A DNA stretch of 56,808 bases from Hellea sp. (GCA_020629875.1 JAHDCL010000006.1:1-56808); one strand, 5' to 3'; positions 46,773 to 55,177 are shown, counted from the stretch's first letter. Program-made: numbers and translations. The notes: generated by a model from the letters alone, not told the origin.

Positions 46773-47614
46773 AACTCTTGATAACAGGAAGCAGCGGCTA
46801 TGTTGGCCGCTTCATCGTCAGCAACGCTCAAAAACACGGCGATACCGTTATTCATATGTCCCGTAAGGAACCACAATTTGGTGAATGGTTAGAATTTGAC
46901 CTTTCTCGTCCTATCTCTTCCCCGCCCAAGGCTGATGCTCTTATTCATTGTGCTTTTGATCATGTGCCGGGAAAGTATCGCGGCGGCGAAGGTAGCGACC
47001 CTGAAGGTTTTCTCAAACGTAATCTCGAAGGCTCCATCACCCTGTTTAAAGCGGCCAGAGACGCGGGTATTCCAAAGATTATCTTTCTCTCGTCGCGGGC
47101 TGTTTATGATGGGTATGCGGCAACGGAACTGCTGGTTGAAACGCTGCCTCTTAATCCCACGTCCTTGTATGGACAGCTAAAGTGGGAGCTCGAAAAATCG
47201 CTTTCAGCGCTAAATCTAATTGATGTTAGTTTCCGCGCCACCGGCATTTATGGCCAGGCAGAGCCCGGGGGGTACCACAAATGGGAAACCTTATTTTCAG
47301 ACTTTGAACAGGGCAAAGATATTGCCCCGCGGGCTGGTACAGAGCTGCACGGAGCGGACCTCGCCGCGGCCATTCGGCTCGCCCTCGTCCTGCCAAATAA
47401 GGATATTGCCGGCGAAGTATTTAATGTATCGGATATCATGGTGGATCGTCATGATCTTCTATCAGCCTATGCTAGGCATAAGGGCTTGAAAGGAACTATT
47501 CCTGAGGCTTTGAAGTTTCCGGAAAAAGCCGCAATGGACTGCTCAAAATTAACCAAGCTAGGATGGAGGCCGAGAGGGCAGTCAGGGCTAGCGAGCTTTA
47601 TTCAATCACTTTAA
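46769..47614 (+). CDS. sqdC: NAD-dependent epimerase/reductase-like protein SqdC
   Basis: The 281-residue short extended SDR has LLITGSSGYVGRFIVSNAQK at the N-terminus, FLSSRAVYDG near residue 110, and the active-site YGQLKWELE (Tyr-x3-Lys) near 135. The third gene of the R. sphaeroides sqdBDC operon, sqdC, encodes a reductase-like protein; mutants accumulate sulfoquinovosyl-dihydroxyacetone as I recall, which suggests it reduces an intermediate. Position and family support the same identity here. It overlaps sqdD by four bases. No terminator follows; the end faces the predicted 6S RNA gene on the other strand. The sqdA acyltransferase is not in the window. Confidence 0.8.
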   Translation: MKLLITGSSGYVGRFIVSNAQKHGDTVIHMSRKEPQFGEWLEFDLSRPISSPPKADALIHCAFDHVPGKYRGGEGSDPEGFLKRNLEGSITLFKAARDAGIPKIIFLSSRAVYDGYAATELLVETLPLNPTSLYGQLKWELEKSLSALNLIDVSFRATGIYGQAEPGGYHKWETLFSDFEQGKDIAPRAGTELHGADLAAAIRLALVLPNKDIAGEVFNVSDIMVDRHDLLSAYARHKGLKGTIPEALKFPEKAAMDCSKLTKLGWRPRGQSGLASFIQSL

Positions 47615-47624
47615 CATCAATCGA

Positions 47625-47800
47625 ATGAGGTGACGGTCCCACCTGGTCCGTGGAGGCTTAAAAATCCTCGTGAACCTAAGGTTCAAGTGGGCGTCGGAAT
47701 TAAACAGACCACGATCTGCACAGAGCCAACTCCCGAGGAGTATATTAAGGTCCGGTGGATTAGTGCTTCTCACGAAACCCGCAGTAACCGTCGAAACGCT
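47625..47800 (-). ncRNA. ssrS: Probable 6S RNA (SsrS)
   Basis: 6S RNA binds sigma-70 RNA polymerase by imitating an open promoter. The 225 bases between zapA and sqdC carry no gene but fold as a long rod. A closing stem pairs GACGGT (47792-47787) with ACCGTC (47637-47632), then CGTG with CACG. TCCTCG (47739-47734) pairs with CGAGGA (47670-47665) inward of a large unpaired region. The small hairpin GAACC-TTA-GGTTC (47684-47672) resembles one seen in alphaproteobacterial 6S RNAs. The order zapA - 6S RNA - fau is widely conserved, and zapA is directly upstream on this strand. The strand is inferred from that context; ends are approximate. Confidence 0.6.
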
Positions 47801-47839
47801 ATGTGGGGGGGAATGCCGCGGAAGGCAAGAGGAAAGACA

Positions 47840-48205
47840 CTAGCCTTTTTCAGCTAGTCGTTCTGCCAGTCTTTCAATCCGTACGGCAGCGTCCAAAAGA
47901 CTATCCGCAGCCTTTGTTTCCGTTTTCGTCGCTAGCCGCGTAGCCGCTTCTGTTTCTTTTCGCAGCGTACCAATCCGCTTATCAACTTCGTTATCCACGG
48001 ACTTGTTCATTTCTTCGAGTTCGTCGAGCATTGTTATTCCGGCCATGACAAGAAGCCGCAAATCCCCAATTTGGCCAAACTGATTGGCCATATTATTCAC
48101 GCGATCATCGAGCTTCTGCCCAAGGCGCATCAGGCGCTCTTCTTCACCATCATCGCACCCAAGAGCATATTTGCGGCCATTAATATTCAGACTTACCTTT
48201 GCCAT
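47840..48205 (-). CDS. zapA: Cell division protein ZapA
   Basis: ZapA cross-links FtsZ filaments at the division ring. The 121-residue protein has the N-terminal globular part with VSLNINGRKYALGCDDGEEE, then RLGQKLDDRVNNMANQFGQI, followed by GDLRLLVMAGITMLDEL and a long coiled coil (residues 60-121), as in alphaproteobacterial ZapA. It lies three bases after the DUF4164 gene on the same strand, a usual partner in this class, and a probable 6S RNA follows it. The conserved neighbours fau and tkt are not directly beside it in this genome. Confidence 0.93.
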   Translation of the reverse strand: MAKVSLNINGRKYALGCDDGEEERLMRLGQKLDDRVNNMANQFGQIGDLRLLVMAGITMLDELEEMNKSVDNEVDKRIGTLRKETEAATRLATKTETKAADSLLDAAVRIERLAERLAEKG

Positions 48206-48208
48206 AGC

Positions 48209-48505
48209 CTAGCCCTCCCCTAATGCCGTGCGAACTTGACGAATGACACGATCTAGTTCTTGGGTTGTTTCATCGGCTAGAACGGTGAACTCTTTTTCCC
48301 GAGCTGCAAAGTTTTCTTCTTTAGCTTTGCTATCATCGAGTTTGGCTGCGAGCTCCGCGCGGTCCACATTCATCGCTTCAGCTTCCTTGGCTTCTGCCTC
48401 CAAGCGCCCTACTTTATCAAGCAGCGGACTCAGTGACCCCTCCAAAGAGCGCAGGGCTGACTGCAATCTTTCAGCTGCCGTTTTGATGTCAGCGCTGTCA
48501 TTCAT
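48209..48505 (-). CDS. DUF4164 family coiled-coil protein
   Basis: The 98-residue protein is almost wholly a coiled coil (AAERLQSALRSLEGSLSPLL, then LEAEAKEAEAMNVDRAELAA, then DETTQELDRVIRQVRTALGE). It matches DUF4164, small proteins found directly upstream of zapA in alphaproteobacteria. This suggests a role near the division ring, perhaps as a ZapB-like partner, but that is inference. The gap to zapA is three bases. It is divergent from gap across 153 bases. Confidence 0.85.
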   Translation of the reverse strand: MNDSADIKTAAERLQSALRSLEGSLSPLLDKVGRLEAEAKEAEAMNVDRAELAAKLDDSKAKEENFAAREKEFTVLADETTQELDRVIRQVRTALGEG

Positions 48506-48658
48506 GTCATTTCCCGAATCTTAACCTAATGCCCTTAGAATGGCGCAATAATTGCTCTTCAACAAGGGATAATTAGTTGACTCAGATTGTCCCTCGCGCC
48601 ATTGCGGGCGGGCTTTTAACTAACCCTGAAAGCCACACTCATGTGGTAGGAGTTTTGA

Positions 48659-49672
48659 ATGGCTATTCGCATAGGCATAAACGGCTTTGGTCGTATAGGA
48701 CGTCTCGTTGCCCGTGCCCTCTCTGAGTATGACATTAAAGATATTGAGCTCGTTGCGATAAATTCACCGGGAGCTGCTTCGACTTCTGCTCATTTGCTGC
48801 GCTATGATTCCGTCCATGGTCGATTTGGGGTTAACGTCATAGAGGGTGAGGGTTATATCGATTATGGCCGCGGCAAAGTCCGCATGACCCATGAACGTGA
48901 TCCCGCCAAGATTGCCTGGGGTGATCTGGATGTGGATGTTGTCATGGAATGTACAGGCATTTTCCGTTCAAAAGACGCCGTGCAGCCCCACTTTGAAGCT
49001 GGAGCCAAAACAGTTTTGATATCGGCTCCAGGCCAGAATGTTGATAAAACCATTGTATATGGCGTAAACCACAAAAGCCTTACCAAGGATGATGTCGTCG
49101 TTTCTTGCGCCTCTTGCACGACAAATTGTCTGGCGCCGATTGCCAAGGTCATCATGAACGCAGTAGGCATTCGCCGGGGCTTCATGACGACTGTGCACAG
49201 CTATACCCAAGATCAACGAATTCTTGATAATTCGCATAAAGATCTTTATCGCGCCCGCGCAGCTGGCTTGAACATGATACCAACGAGTACAGGCGCGGCG
49301 AAAGCTGTTAGCCTGGTTATCCCTGAACTTGAAGGCAAACTATCCGGATCCGCGGTACGCGTGCCCACGGCGAATGTTTCCATGATTGACTTGGCGTTCC
49401 AACCCGAAATGCAAACGACCGCGGAAGATCTAAACGCCGCTATGAAACACGCAGCCCAAAACGAGATGAAAGGCGTTATTTGCTATAGTGAAAATGCGCT
49501 CGTTTCATCTGATTTAAACCACGACCCTAATTCAGCGACCTATGCCTCACTGTTGACAAAAGTCTTGGACGGTCATCTCGTCAAAGTTATCGCTTGGTAT
49601 GATAATGAATGGGGCTTTGCCAACAGAATGATTGATGTCGCCCGCGAAATGGGCACACATCTAGAAGGATAG
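48659..49672 (+). CDS. gap: Glyceraldehyde-3-phosphate dehydrogenase (type I)
   Basis: The enzyme converts glyceraldehyde-3-phosphate to 1,3-bisphosphoglycerate. The NAD-binding start IRIGINGFGRIGRLVARALS, the catalytic cysteine motif SCASCTTNCLAPIAKVI near residue 153, and IAWYDNEWGFANRMID near 313 are complete in 337 residues. It opens the gap-pgk-fba operon, six bases before pgk. A weak TTGACT (48577) lies upstream without a good -10 box. In related bacteria a transketolase gene often precedes gap; none is present here. Confidence 0.97.
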   Translation: MAIRIGINGFGRIGRLVARALSEYDIKDIELVAINSPGAASTSAHLLRYDSVHGRFGVNVIEGEGYIDYGRGKVRMTHERDPAKIAWGDLDVDVVMECTGIFRSKDAVQPHFEAGAKTVLISAPGQNVDKTIVYGVNHKSLTKDDVVVSCASCTTNCLAPIAKVIMNAVGIRRGFMTTVHSYTQDQRILDNSHKDLYRARAAGLNMIPTSTGAAKAVSLVIPELEGKLSGSAVRVPTANVSMIDLAFQPEMQTTAEDLNAAMKHAAQNEMKGVICYSENALVSSDLNHDPNSATYASLLTKVLDGHLVKVIAWYDNEWGFANRMIDVAREMGTHLEG

Positions 49673-49678
49673 AAACTC

Positions 49679-50860
49679 ATGGACTTCAAACGCCTCAAAG
49701 GAACTCGGCTAAAAGGGAAAACCGCTCTCGTCCGTGTGGATTTTAACGTCCCCCGAAATAAGGATGGTTCGATTTCAGACGATACCCGCCTACAATCTGC
49801 CCTACCCACAATTCAACATCTGCAAAAGGCAGGCGCAAAAACGGTTCTTTTATCCCATTTCGGTCGCCCTAAGGGGAAAGCGAACGATAAAGACTCCTTA
49901 CGTTTTATCGTGGCTCCATTGGCAGAAGCATTGGATTGCGAAGTTCTATTCTCACCAAGCTTGAATCCCAATGCTGTCGACCTCCTGGAGCCCGGGGGTG
50001 TCATGCTCATGGAAAATACGCGCTTTCACAAAGGCGAAACAGAGGGCGACAAAGCTCTAGCGCAAGAATTTGCGGCGCTCGGTGACATCTTTATCCAAGA
50101 CGCTTTCTCAGCAGCCCACCGCAATCACGCATCCTCCGCTGTGGTTGGCGAAATTTTGCCATCTTATGCGGGACTCGCAATGGAACGAGAACTGGATCAT
50201 ATTTCGCAGGCTCTCATTAATCCAAAGTCTCCCGTCATGGGCGTGGTTGGAGGCGCTAAGGTTTCAACGAAGATAGACTTACTAAAGAACCTTGTTGCTA
50301 AGCTCGACATTCTCGCCATTGGCGGCGGAATGGCGAATACTTTCCTCTATGCGCAGGGTCACAATGTCGGGGCCTCACTTTGCGAAACAGAGTTCAAGGA
50401 CACCGCCCTCGAAATCATGGCCAATGCCAAGAAAGAGAAGTGTCAGATTATCCTGCCCGCGGATGTTGTGGTCGCCAAAGAATTTAAAGCCAATGCGAAA
50501 CACCGTCAATGCGGGCTGGATGATGTCAAGGGCAAGGACATGATCCTCGACTGCGGCACCGCGAGCGTGGAGAAACTAATGGACGCAATGGACTCCGCTA
50601 AAACACTTATCTGGAATGGACCGCTTGGGGCATTTGAACTTACCCCATTTGACACCTCTACGGTCGAAGCAGCCAAATACGCTGCCAAACTAACGAAAAA
50701 AGGACAACTGGTCTCTGTCGCTGGCGGCGGTGATACGGTTGCCGCCCTCAAACACGCCGGCGCAGCGGATGATTTTACATTCATATCAACAGCAGGAGGT
50801 GCCTTTCTAGAATGGATGGAAGGCAAGCCTCTCCCCGGTGTTGAGATACTCAAGAAATAA
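49679..50860 (+). CDS. pgk: Phosphoglycerate kinase
   Basis: PGK transfers the acyl phosphate of 1,3-bisphosphoglycerate to ADP. The 393-residue protein has TALVRVDFNVPRNKDGSISD near residue 17, LLSHFGRPKGKA near 58, the hinge region VMGVVGGAKVSTKIDLLKNL near 185, the C-terminal nucleotide loop WNGPLGAFE near 310, and AGGGDTVAALK near 345. Length is standard. It stands between gap and fba, with 6- and 11-base gaps, so all three are one transcription unit. Its start has no strong ribosome site, suggesting coupling to gap. Confidence 0.97.
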   Translation: MDFKRLKGTRLKGKTALVRVDFNVPRNKDGSISDDTRLQSALPTIQHLQKAGAKTVLLSHFGRPKGKANDKDSLRFIVAPLAEALDCEVLFSPSLNPNAVDLLEPGGVMLMENTRFHKGETEGDKALAQEFAALGDIFIQDAFSAAHRNHASSAVVGEILPSYAGLAMERELDHISQALINPKSPVMGVVGGAKVSTKIDLLKNLVAKLDILAIGGGMANTFLYAQGHNVGASLCETEFKDTALEIMANAKKEKCQIILPADVVVAKEFKANAKHRQCGLDDVKGKDMILDCGTASVEKLMDAMDSAKTLIWNGPLGAFELTPFDTSTVEAAKYAAKLTKKGQLVSVAGGGDTVAALKHAGAADDFTFISTAGGAFLEWMEGKPLPGVEILKK

Positions 50861-50871
50861 GGATTAAACGA

Positions 50872-51912
50872 ATGGATATTCAAGCACTTAACGACATTGC
50901 TGTAAAAATGGTAGAGCCCGGCAAAGGTATTCTTGCCGCCGACGAATCTACTGGCACAATCAAGAAACGCTTTGATAGCATCGGAACGGATAGTTCTTTT
51001 GATAAACGCCGTGATTGGCGTGAAATGCTGTTCCGGACGGAACCAGCAATGACAAATCACATTTCCGGCGTCATTCTCTATGATGAAACCATTCGGCAGG
51101 ATGCCGCTGACGGGACACCCCTTGTAGAGCTCATTCAATCGTCAGGCGCGATCCCAGGAATCAAAGTTGATACGGGCGCAAAGCCATTGGCGGGACGTCC
51201 CGGCGAAACCATTACGGAAGGGCTGGACGGACTACGCGCTCGCCTCGCCGAATATTATGAGCTTGGAGCTCGGTTTGCGAAGTGGCGCGCGGTTATTGAA
51301 ATCTCCCACCCTGATCAATATGTTGGCATGACCCCCACAATTGGCGGCATCAAGGCTAACACTCATGCGCTAGGCCGCTATGCCGCCCTTTGTCAGGAAG
51401 CGGGCATTGTTCCAATCGTGGAGCCCGAAGTACTCATGGGTGGACACCACAATGTTGCGCGCTGCCACGAGGTAACAGAAAATGTTCTTAATGCCCTCTT
51501 TACAGAGCTGTACGAGCAAGGCGTGAAACTTGAAGGAACCATCCTGAAACCGAACATGGTCGTCGCAGGTAAGAAATGTACGCTCCAACCCTCACGCGAA
51601 GAAATTGCTGAGCGCACCATCAAAGTCCTGAAAGACACTGTCCCTGCCGCTGTACCCGGTATTGCCTTCCTTTCTGGCGGACAAGATAATGAAGAAGCTA
51701 CGCGGAACCTTGACATGATGAACAAAATTGGTGGCTTCCCTTGGAAGCTCACCTACTCATATGGCCGCGCCTTGCAACAATCCGCCCTATTTGCTTGGAA
51801 TGGTAAAAAGGAAAATTACGATGCCGCTCAGGCCGCATTTAACCATCGCGCTAAAATGAATGGGCTTGCGAGTAAGGGTGAGTGGACAGAAGCCTTGGAT
51901 GCAGCGGGCTAA
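50872..51912 (+). CDS. fba: Class I fructose-bisphosphate aldolase
   Basis: The enzyme cleaves fructose-1,6-bisphosphate to two triose phosphates, or the reverse, by Schiff-base chemistry. The class I signature GKGILAADESTGTIKKRFDS is at residues 18-37, the substrate region FAKWRAVIEI is near 138, and the Schiff-base lysine in GTILKPNMVV is near 220. LSGGQDNEEATRNLDMMN and LTYSYGRALQQSAL near the end bind phosphate. It has 346 residues, like eukaryote-type class I aldolases. It is the last gene of the gap-pgk-fba operon, with AAGGATTAAACG before the ATG. A strong hairpin follows the stop. Confidence 0.96.
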   Translation: MDIQALNDIAVKMVEPGKGILAADESTGTIKKRFDSIGTDSSFDKRRDWREMLFRTEPAMTNHISGVILYDETIRQDAADGTPLVELIQSSGAIPGIKVDTGAKPLAGRPGETITEGLDGLRARLAEYYELGARFAKWRAVIEISHPDQYVGMTPTIGGIKANTHALGRYAALCQEAGIVPIVEPEVLMGGHHNVARCHEVTENVLNALFTELYEQGVKLEGTILKPNMVVAGKKCTLQPSREEIAERTIKVLKDTVPAAVPGIAFLSGGQDNEEATRNLDMMNKIGGFPWKLTYSYGRALQQSALFAWNGKKENYDAAQAAFNHRAKMNGLASKGEWTEALDAAG

Positions 51913-51941
51913 ACTCAACCGAAATTTTATGAACTAAATAA

Positions 51942-51969
51942 AGGCCGAGCCGGGGCACTGGCTCGGCCT
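51942..51969. terminator. Strong hairpin behind the gap-pgk-fba operon
   Basis: AGGCCGAGCC and GGCTCGGCCT form a perfect 10-bp stem around GGGGCACT, 29 bases after the fba stop. On the forward strand no T run follows; on the reverse strand the sequence continues TTTATTTAG. It may stop or stabilise the end of the glycolytic mRNA. The gap to the AraC gene (51913-52111) otherwise holds an AT-rich promoter-like region. Confidence 0.55.
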
Positions 51970-52111
51970 AACTGATGCTTCCGCGCCCCACTAAGCCTCC
52001 AGCTTTCTCTTTTTACCGCAATTGAGAATAGGCGTATTGACATAAACGAACTATTTGTTGGACATTTCAGGCCAATTTCTAATAATGCTCTTTTAGAAAA
52101 GTGAGTGTTCA

Positions 52112-53125
52112 TTGAAAACTCTGTCTGCAAATTACTACTTTTATATTCTCAAAATTATTGAGGGCATGGGATTAAACCGAGCGGAAGTCGCCCATATTGT
52201 TCCATTAGAGCTCGAAATCAATCCGGACCCTAAAATCCGTATCGAGATGAGAGCTTTACAGGACCTCTTTATTTTTGCGGAAGATAAGCTGGGTGACCCG
52301 CATGTGGGCATGCACGTCAGTCATAATTTCCGGATTTCAAATTATGGCTACGCGGGAGGCATTTATGCCATGTGCGATAATATAGAGCACTCAATGGCCT
52401 TAAGCCGAAAATATGGCTGCCTTGCGCACACATTCGGCGAATTTCTGGCAAGCCCGACATCCAACCTGATCAACGACACAGTCACCTATATTTGGTCTCC
52501 TTATTTTGAGCTGGGTAATGATACTAGCCTCCGACAAATCACTGAATGTGTTGTGATGAACTATGCGCTTACAATCAATTGGCTCGCTTGGAGCTTTCCA
52601 GAAGGAATCAAAAAAATCACCTTCCGGCACAGAGCTACAGAGCCCATTTCCGAGTATAGCAAAATATTAGGCTGTGAAGTTGAGTTCGGCGCCGAGGTCA
52701 ACAGTCTTGTTCTTGATAGGTCAGCTCACGCTGCACCTCTTCCTACAGCTAACCCGATAAAACTATCAAAGCTTCAGACAACGCTAAATCAGCGCCTCGC
52801 CGCATATGCTCAATCCAGTGACCTTACTCCCCGTGTGAAACAGAGCATTCAAAAAATAATTGAACTCCAACGCCCGACTTTATCCCTCGTCGCTCAGCAA
52901 CTCTCGCTGTCGGAGAGGACGCTAAAACGGCATCTCAGAGCCGAAGACACAAGCTTTCAAAGCGTCTTACGCGAGTTAAAAATGGAACTCTGCGCAGGCT
53001 ATATGAAAGAAGGCCTCGCATTTTCTGAAATTGCTCAACGCCTTTGGTATTTTGACCAAAGCGCGCTGACTCGTGCCTATAAAAGTTGGCATGGGATCGC
53101 TCCGACGCATCACAGAAAAAATTGA
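52112..53125 (+). CDS. AraC-family transcriptional regulator (arabinose-binding-domain type N-terminus)
   Basis: The 337-residue protein ends with the AraC DNA-binding domain: two helix-turn-helix segments, PTLSLVAQQLSLSERTLKRH and GLAFSEIAQRLWYFDQSALT, and the motif AYKSWHGIAPTHHRKN. The N-terminal 200 residues fit the PF12625-type domain seen in OruR/ArgR-like regulators of amino acid or alcohol catabolism. The effector is unknown. The start is TTG (no ATG or GTG exists between it and the upstream stop) with GTGAG before it. It may control ggt, the P1-peptidase or neighbouring metabolic genes, but nothing shows this directly. It is convergent with ggt across a gap full of hairpins. Confidence 0.88.
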   Translation: MKTLSANYYFYILKIIEGMGLNRAEVAHIVPLELEINPDPKIRIEMRALQDLFIFAEDKLGDPHVGMHVSHNFRISNYGYAGGIYAMCDNIEHSMALSRKYGCLAHTFGEFLASPTSNLINDTVTYIWSPYFELGNDTSLRQITECVVMNYALTINWLAWSFPEGIKKITFRHRATEPISEYSKILGCEVEFGAEVNSLVLDRSAHAAPLPTANPIKLSKLQTTLNQRLAAYAQSSDLTPRVKQSIQKIIELQRPTLSLVAQQLSLSERTLKRHLRAEDTSFQSVLRELKMELCAGYMKEGLAFSEIAQRLWYFDQSALTRAYKSWHGIAPTHHRKN

Positions 53126-53161
53126 GAACCATTGACCTATCTCGGGCGGGATAAGCCCCCA

Positions 53162-53196
53162 AAACAAAAGTGCCCGGTATCATTGCTGATACCGGG
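53162..53196 (-). terminator. Rho-independent terminator on the ggt side
   Basis: CCCGGTATCA-N4-TGATACCGGG is a perfect 10-bp stem. On the reverse strand it is followed by CACTTTTGTTTTG, so it suits transcripts coming from ggt, whose stop is 145 bases away. On the forward strand it lies 48 bases behind the AraC gene and could also stop that transcript less efficiently. Confidence 0.65.
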
Positions 53197-53200
53197 CGGT

Positions 53201-53284
53201 ATTATATCAACGGGGCGCAATGTTGATATAATTAATGCGTCATCCCACATAATGACTTTTGGGTCATTTGCCCCCCAGGCAAAT
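53201..53284. repeat. Cluster of three further hairpins between AraC and ggt
   Basis: Three perfect inverted repeats follow the terminator: ATTATATCAAC-N10-GTTGATATAAT (53201-53232), AATGAC-N6-GTCATT (53251-53268) and ATTTGCC-N5-GGCAAAT (53266-53284); the last two share three bases. None has a T run. With the terminator there are four dyads in about 110 bases. Confidence 0.6.
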
Positions 53285-53340
53285 CACTTGAGGCGGTGTA
53301 TATGATACTTATATGAATGCCAGATGAACAATTTTCAAGC

Positions 53341-55143
53341 CTAATCTAACCCTACTGCCGTGCCTTCACGTCTTGGGTCAGCGCCGCCTAATAAGCTGCC
53401 ATCAGCGTTACGATAAATTATGTGCAGCCCACTAAATTCGCCTTTCGAGCGGCGCACTTTATGCCCCTTTGCCTCCAACGCAGCGACGAGTTCTTCTGAG
53501 AGCCCAAAAGTTTCACCCGGGCTACCACGGTCTATTTCATCCGTCTCTTCGTCTTTAATCCCTTTAGATTCTACGGCAACCCGACCGTTCCGGGCGATGA
53601 GGTTTGGAAGTTCAATTGCCTCTTGCGGTGTAAGCCCCCAATCAATGATGCCGATAATCGTTTTGGCCGTGTAGGCTATGATTGAATTCCCTCCGGGGGA
53701 CCCAGTTGAAAAAAGAAACTTACCTTCTGGGTTAAAAACTATTGTCGGCGCCATTGAAGACCGAGGGCGTTTACCTGGCGCCGGCGCATTGGCAATTGGC
53801 AATCCCTCTGCGTCTACCGCGCGAAACGAGAAATCCGTGAGTTGGTTATTGAGCATAAAGCCCGCCACCATCCGTTGGGAACCAAATGGTGCCTCAACGG
53901 TGGTGGTCATTGAGACGACCAATCCATCTTTGTCGACTATAGTAAAATGAGAGGTCCCAGGGTTATCAGGGGTCGCGTCTTTTCCGCGAACAAAAGCTGA
54001 CGGGTTCCCGGCTTTCACATCGCTCATAACCTTATCCATTGAAATGAGAGCCGCGCGGGATTTCAAATATTCTTTATTGAGCATCAATCCCGTCTCAACG
54101 GATACAAAATCCGGATCACCTATATATTTATCGCGGTCCGCATAGGCTAGAAAACTAGCCTCTGCGAAAGCATGCCATCCGGCAGCGCTCGGCCCAAGAG
54201 CGCCCATGTCAAAATTTTCAAGCGTACGTAAAATTGACTGAACGGCGACAGGGCCACTACTGGGTGGCTGTGCCCCGCAAATAATATGCTCACGGTAGGT
54301 CGAACAAAGCGCCTCCGTTTTTTGTGGCTGATATCCCGCCATATCCTCAAGGGTCAAACTCCCCGGCAATGGGGGCTCTTGAATTTTTCGGATAATTTGT
54401 TCAGCGATAGGCCCTTCTAACAAAGCTCGAGGGTTTTCCTGTATTGCGCGCAAGGTATTAGCATAGGGTTGATTAACTCGAATGAAACCCGCTGGGATAG
54501 TCTCATCGCTGCCATTAAGATAAAAGTAATCGCGGGCTTCCTTGTCATTTTTTAAAACAAATCGTCCCATGCGCGCTGTAATACCCGCCATGCGCGGCGA
54601 AACGGCAAACCCCTCTTCCGCTGTTTTTATGGCGGGTTCCATTTGTGGTCCCCACTCTAATCGCCCATAGTCTTTATGTGCTTTGTGGAGCATCACAACG
54701 GCTCCTGGCACCCCCGTTGAAATGCCAGAGGCTATTCCGGCGAAGCGGCGCAGTGGTTCACCTGTTTCAGGATCCAGAAATATCTCTGGCGTAATAGCTG
54801 CGGGCGCTGTTTCGCGGCCATTATAGGACCATACCTTCGCTGTCTTCGGGTCATAAACTACCATGAAGGCTCCACCGCCCAAGCCGGAGCTTTGCGGCTC
54901 TACTAGTCCTAGCATCGCCTGAACGGCAATCGCCGCGTCCACGGCAGACCCGCCAGCTTTAAGGACCTCCACGCCCGCTTGCGTTGCTAGCGGGTTGGCC
55001 GAAGCAACCATGCCTTCTGAATTCGCGTCTGTGGAAGAGATGGTGTACTCAGCAGAGGCGTCAGAATTCAAAACCACTTCTGAGGTTCCGCATGCTGAAA
55101 GGGATACAGCGGTACCCAGAAAAAGAGCAGAAAAGAGTTTCAT
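53341..55143 (-). CDS. ggt: Gamma-glutamyltransferase (periplasmic lipoprotein)
   Basis: GGT cleaves the gamma-glutamyl bond of glutathione and related peptides in the periplasm. The N-terminus MKLFSALFLGTAVSLSAC is a lipoprotein signal. The large-subunit part has MVASANPLATQAGVEVLKAG then GSAVDAAIAVQAMLGLVEPQ near residue 60. The self-cleavage site and nucleophile threonine lie in NPGTSHFTIVDKDGLVVSMT near 395. The small subunit has GKRPRSSMAPTIVF and STGSPGGNSIIAYTAKTIIG. The whole is 600 residues. The track begins at a TTG (55158); ATG at 55143 is preferred. It is divergent from the P1-family peptidase with a palindrome between, which suggests shared control of peptide use. Confidence 0.95.
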   Translation of the reverse strand: MKLFSALFLGTAVSLSACGTSEVVLNSDASAEYTISSTDANSEGMVASANPLATQAGVEVLKAGGSAVDAAIAVQAMLGLVEPQSSGLGGGAFMVVYDPKTAKVWSYNGRETAPAAITPEIFLDPETGEPLRRFAGIASGISTGVPGAVVMLHKAHKDYGRLEWGPQMEPAIKTAEEGFAVSPRMAGITARMGRFVLKNDKEARDYFYLNGSDETIPAGFIRVNQPYANTLRAIQENPRALLEGPIAEQIIRKIQEPPLPGSLTLEDMAGYQPQKTEALCSTYREHIICGAQPPSSGPVAVQSILRTLENFDMGALGPSAAGWHAFAEASFLAYADRDKYIGDPDFVSVETGLMLNKEYLKSRAALISMDKVMSDVKAGNPSAFVRGKDATPDNPGTSHFTIVDKDGLVVSMTTTVEAPFGSQRMVAGFMLNNQLTDFSFRAVDAEGLPIANAPAPGKRPRSSMAPTIVFNPEGKFLFSTGSPGGNSIIAYTAKTIIGIIDWGLTPQEAIELPNLIARNGRVAVESKGIKDEETDEIDRGSPGETFGLSEELVAALEAKGHKVRRSKGEFSGLHIIYRNADGSLLGGADPRREGTAVGLD

Positions 55144-55160
55144 AACAATATCTTTCAAAG

Positions 55161-55177
55161 CTAAGGTGCTACCTTAG
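55161..55177. promoter_or_regulatory. Palindromic operator candidate between ggt and the P1-peptidase gene
   Basis: CTAAGGT-GCT-ACCTTAG is a perfect 7-bp inverted repeat with a three-base centre, located in the 61-bp gap between the two divergent start codons, 18 bases from the ggt ATG. Its position could let one dimeric regulator control both genes. The regulator is unknown. Confidence 0.5.
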
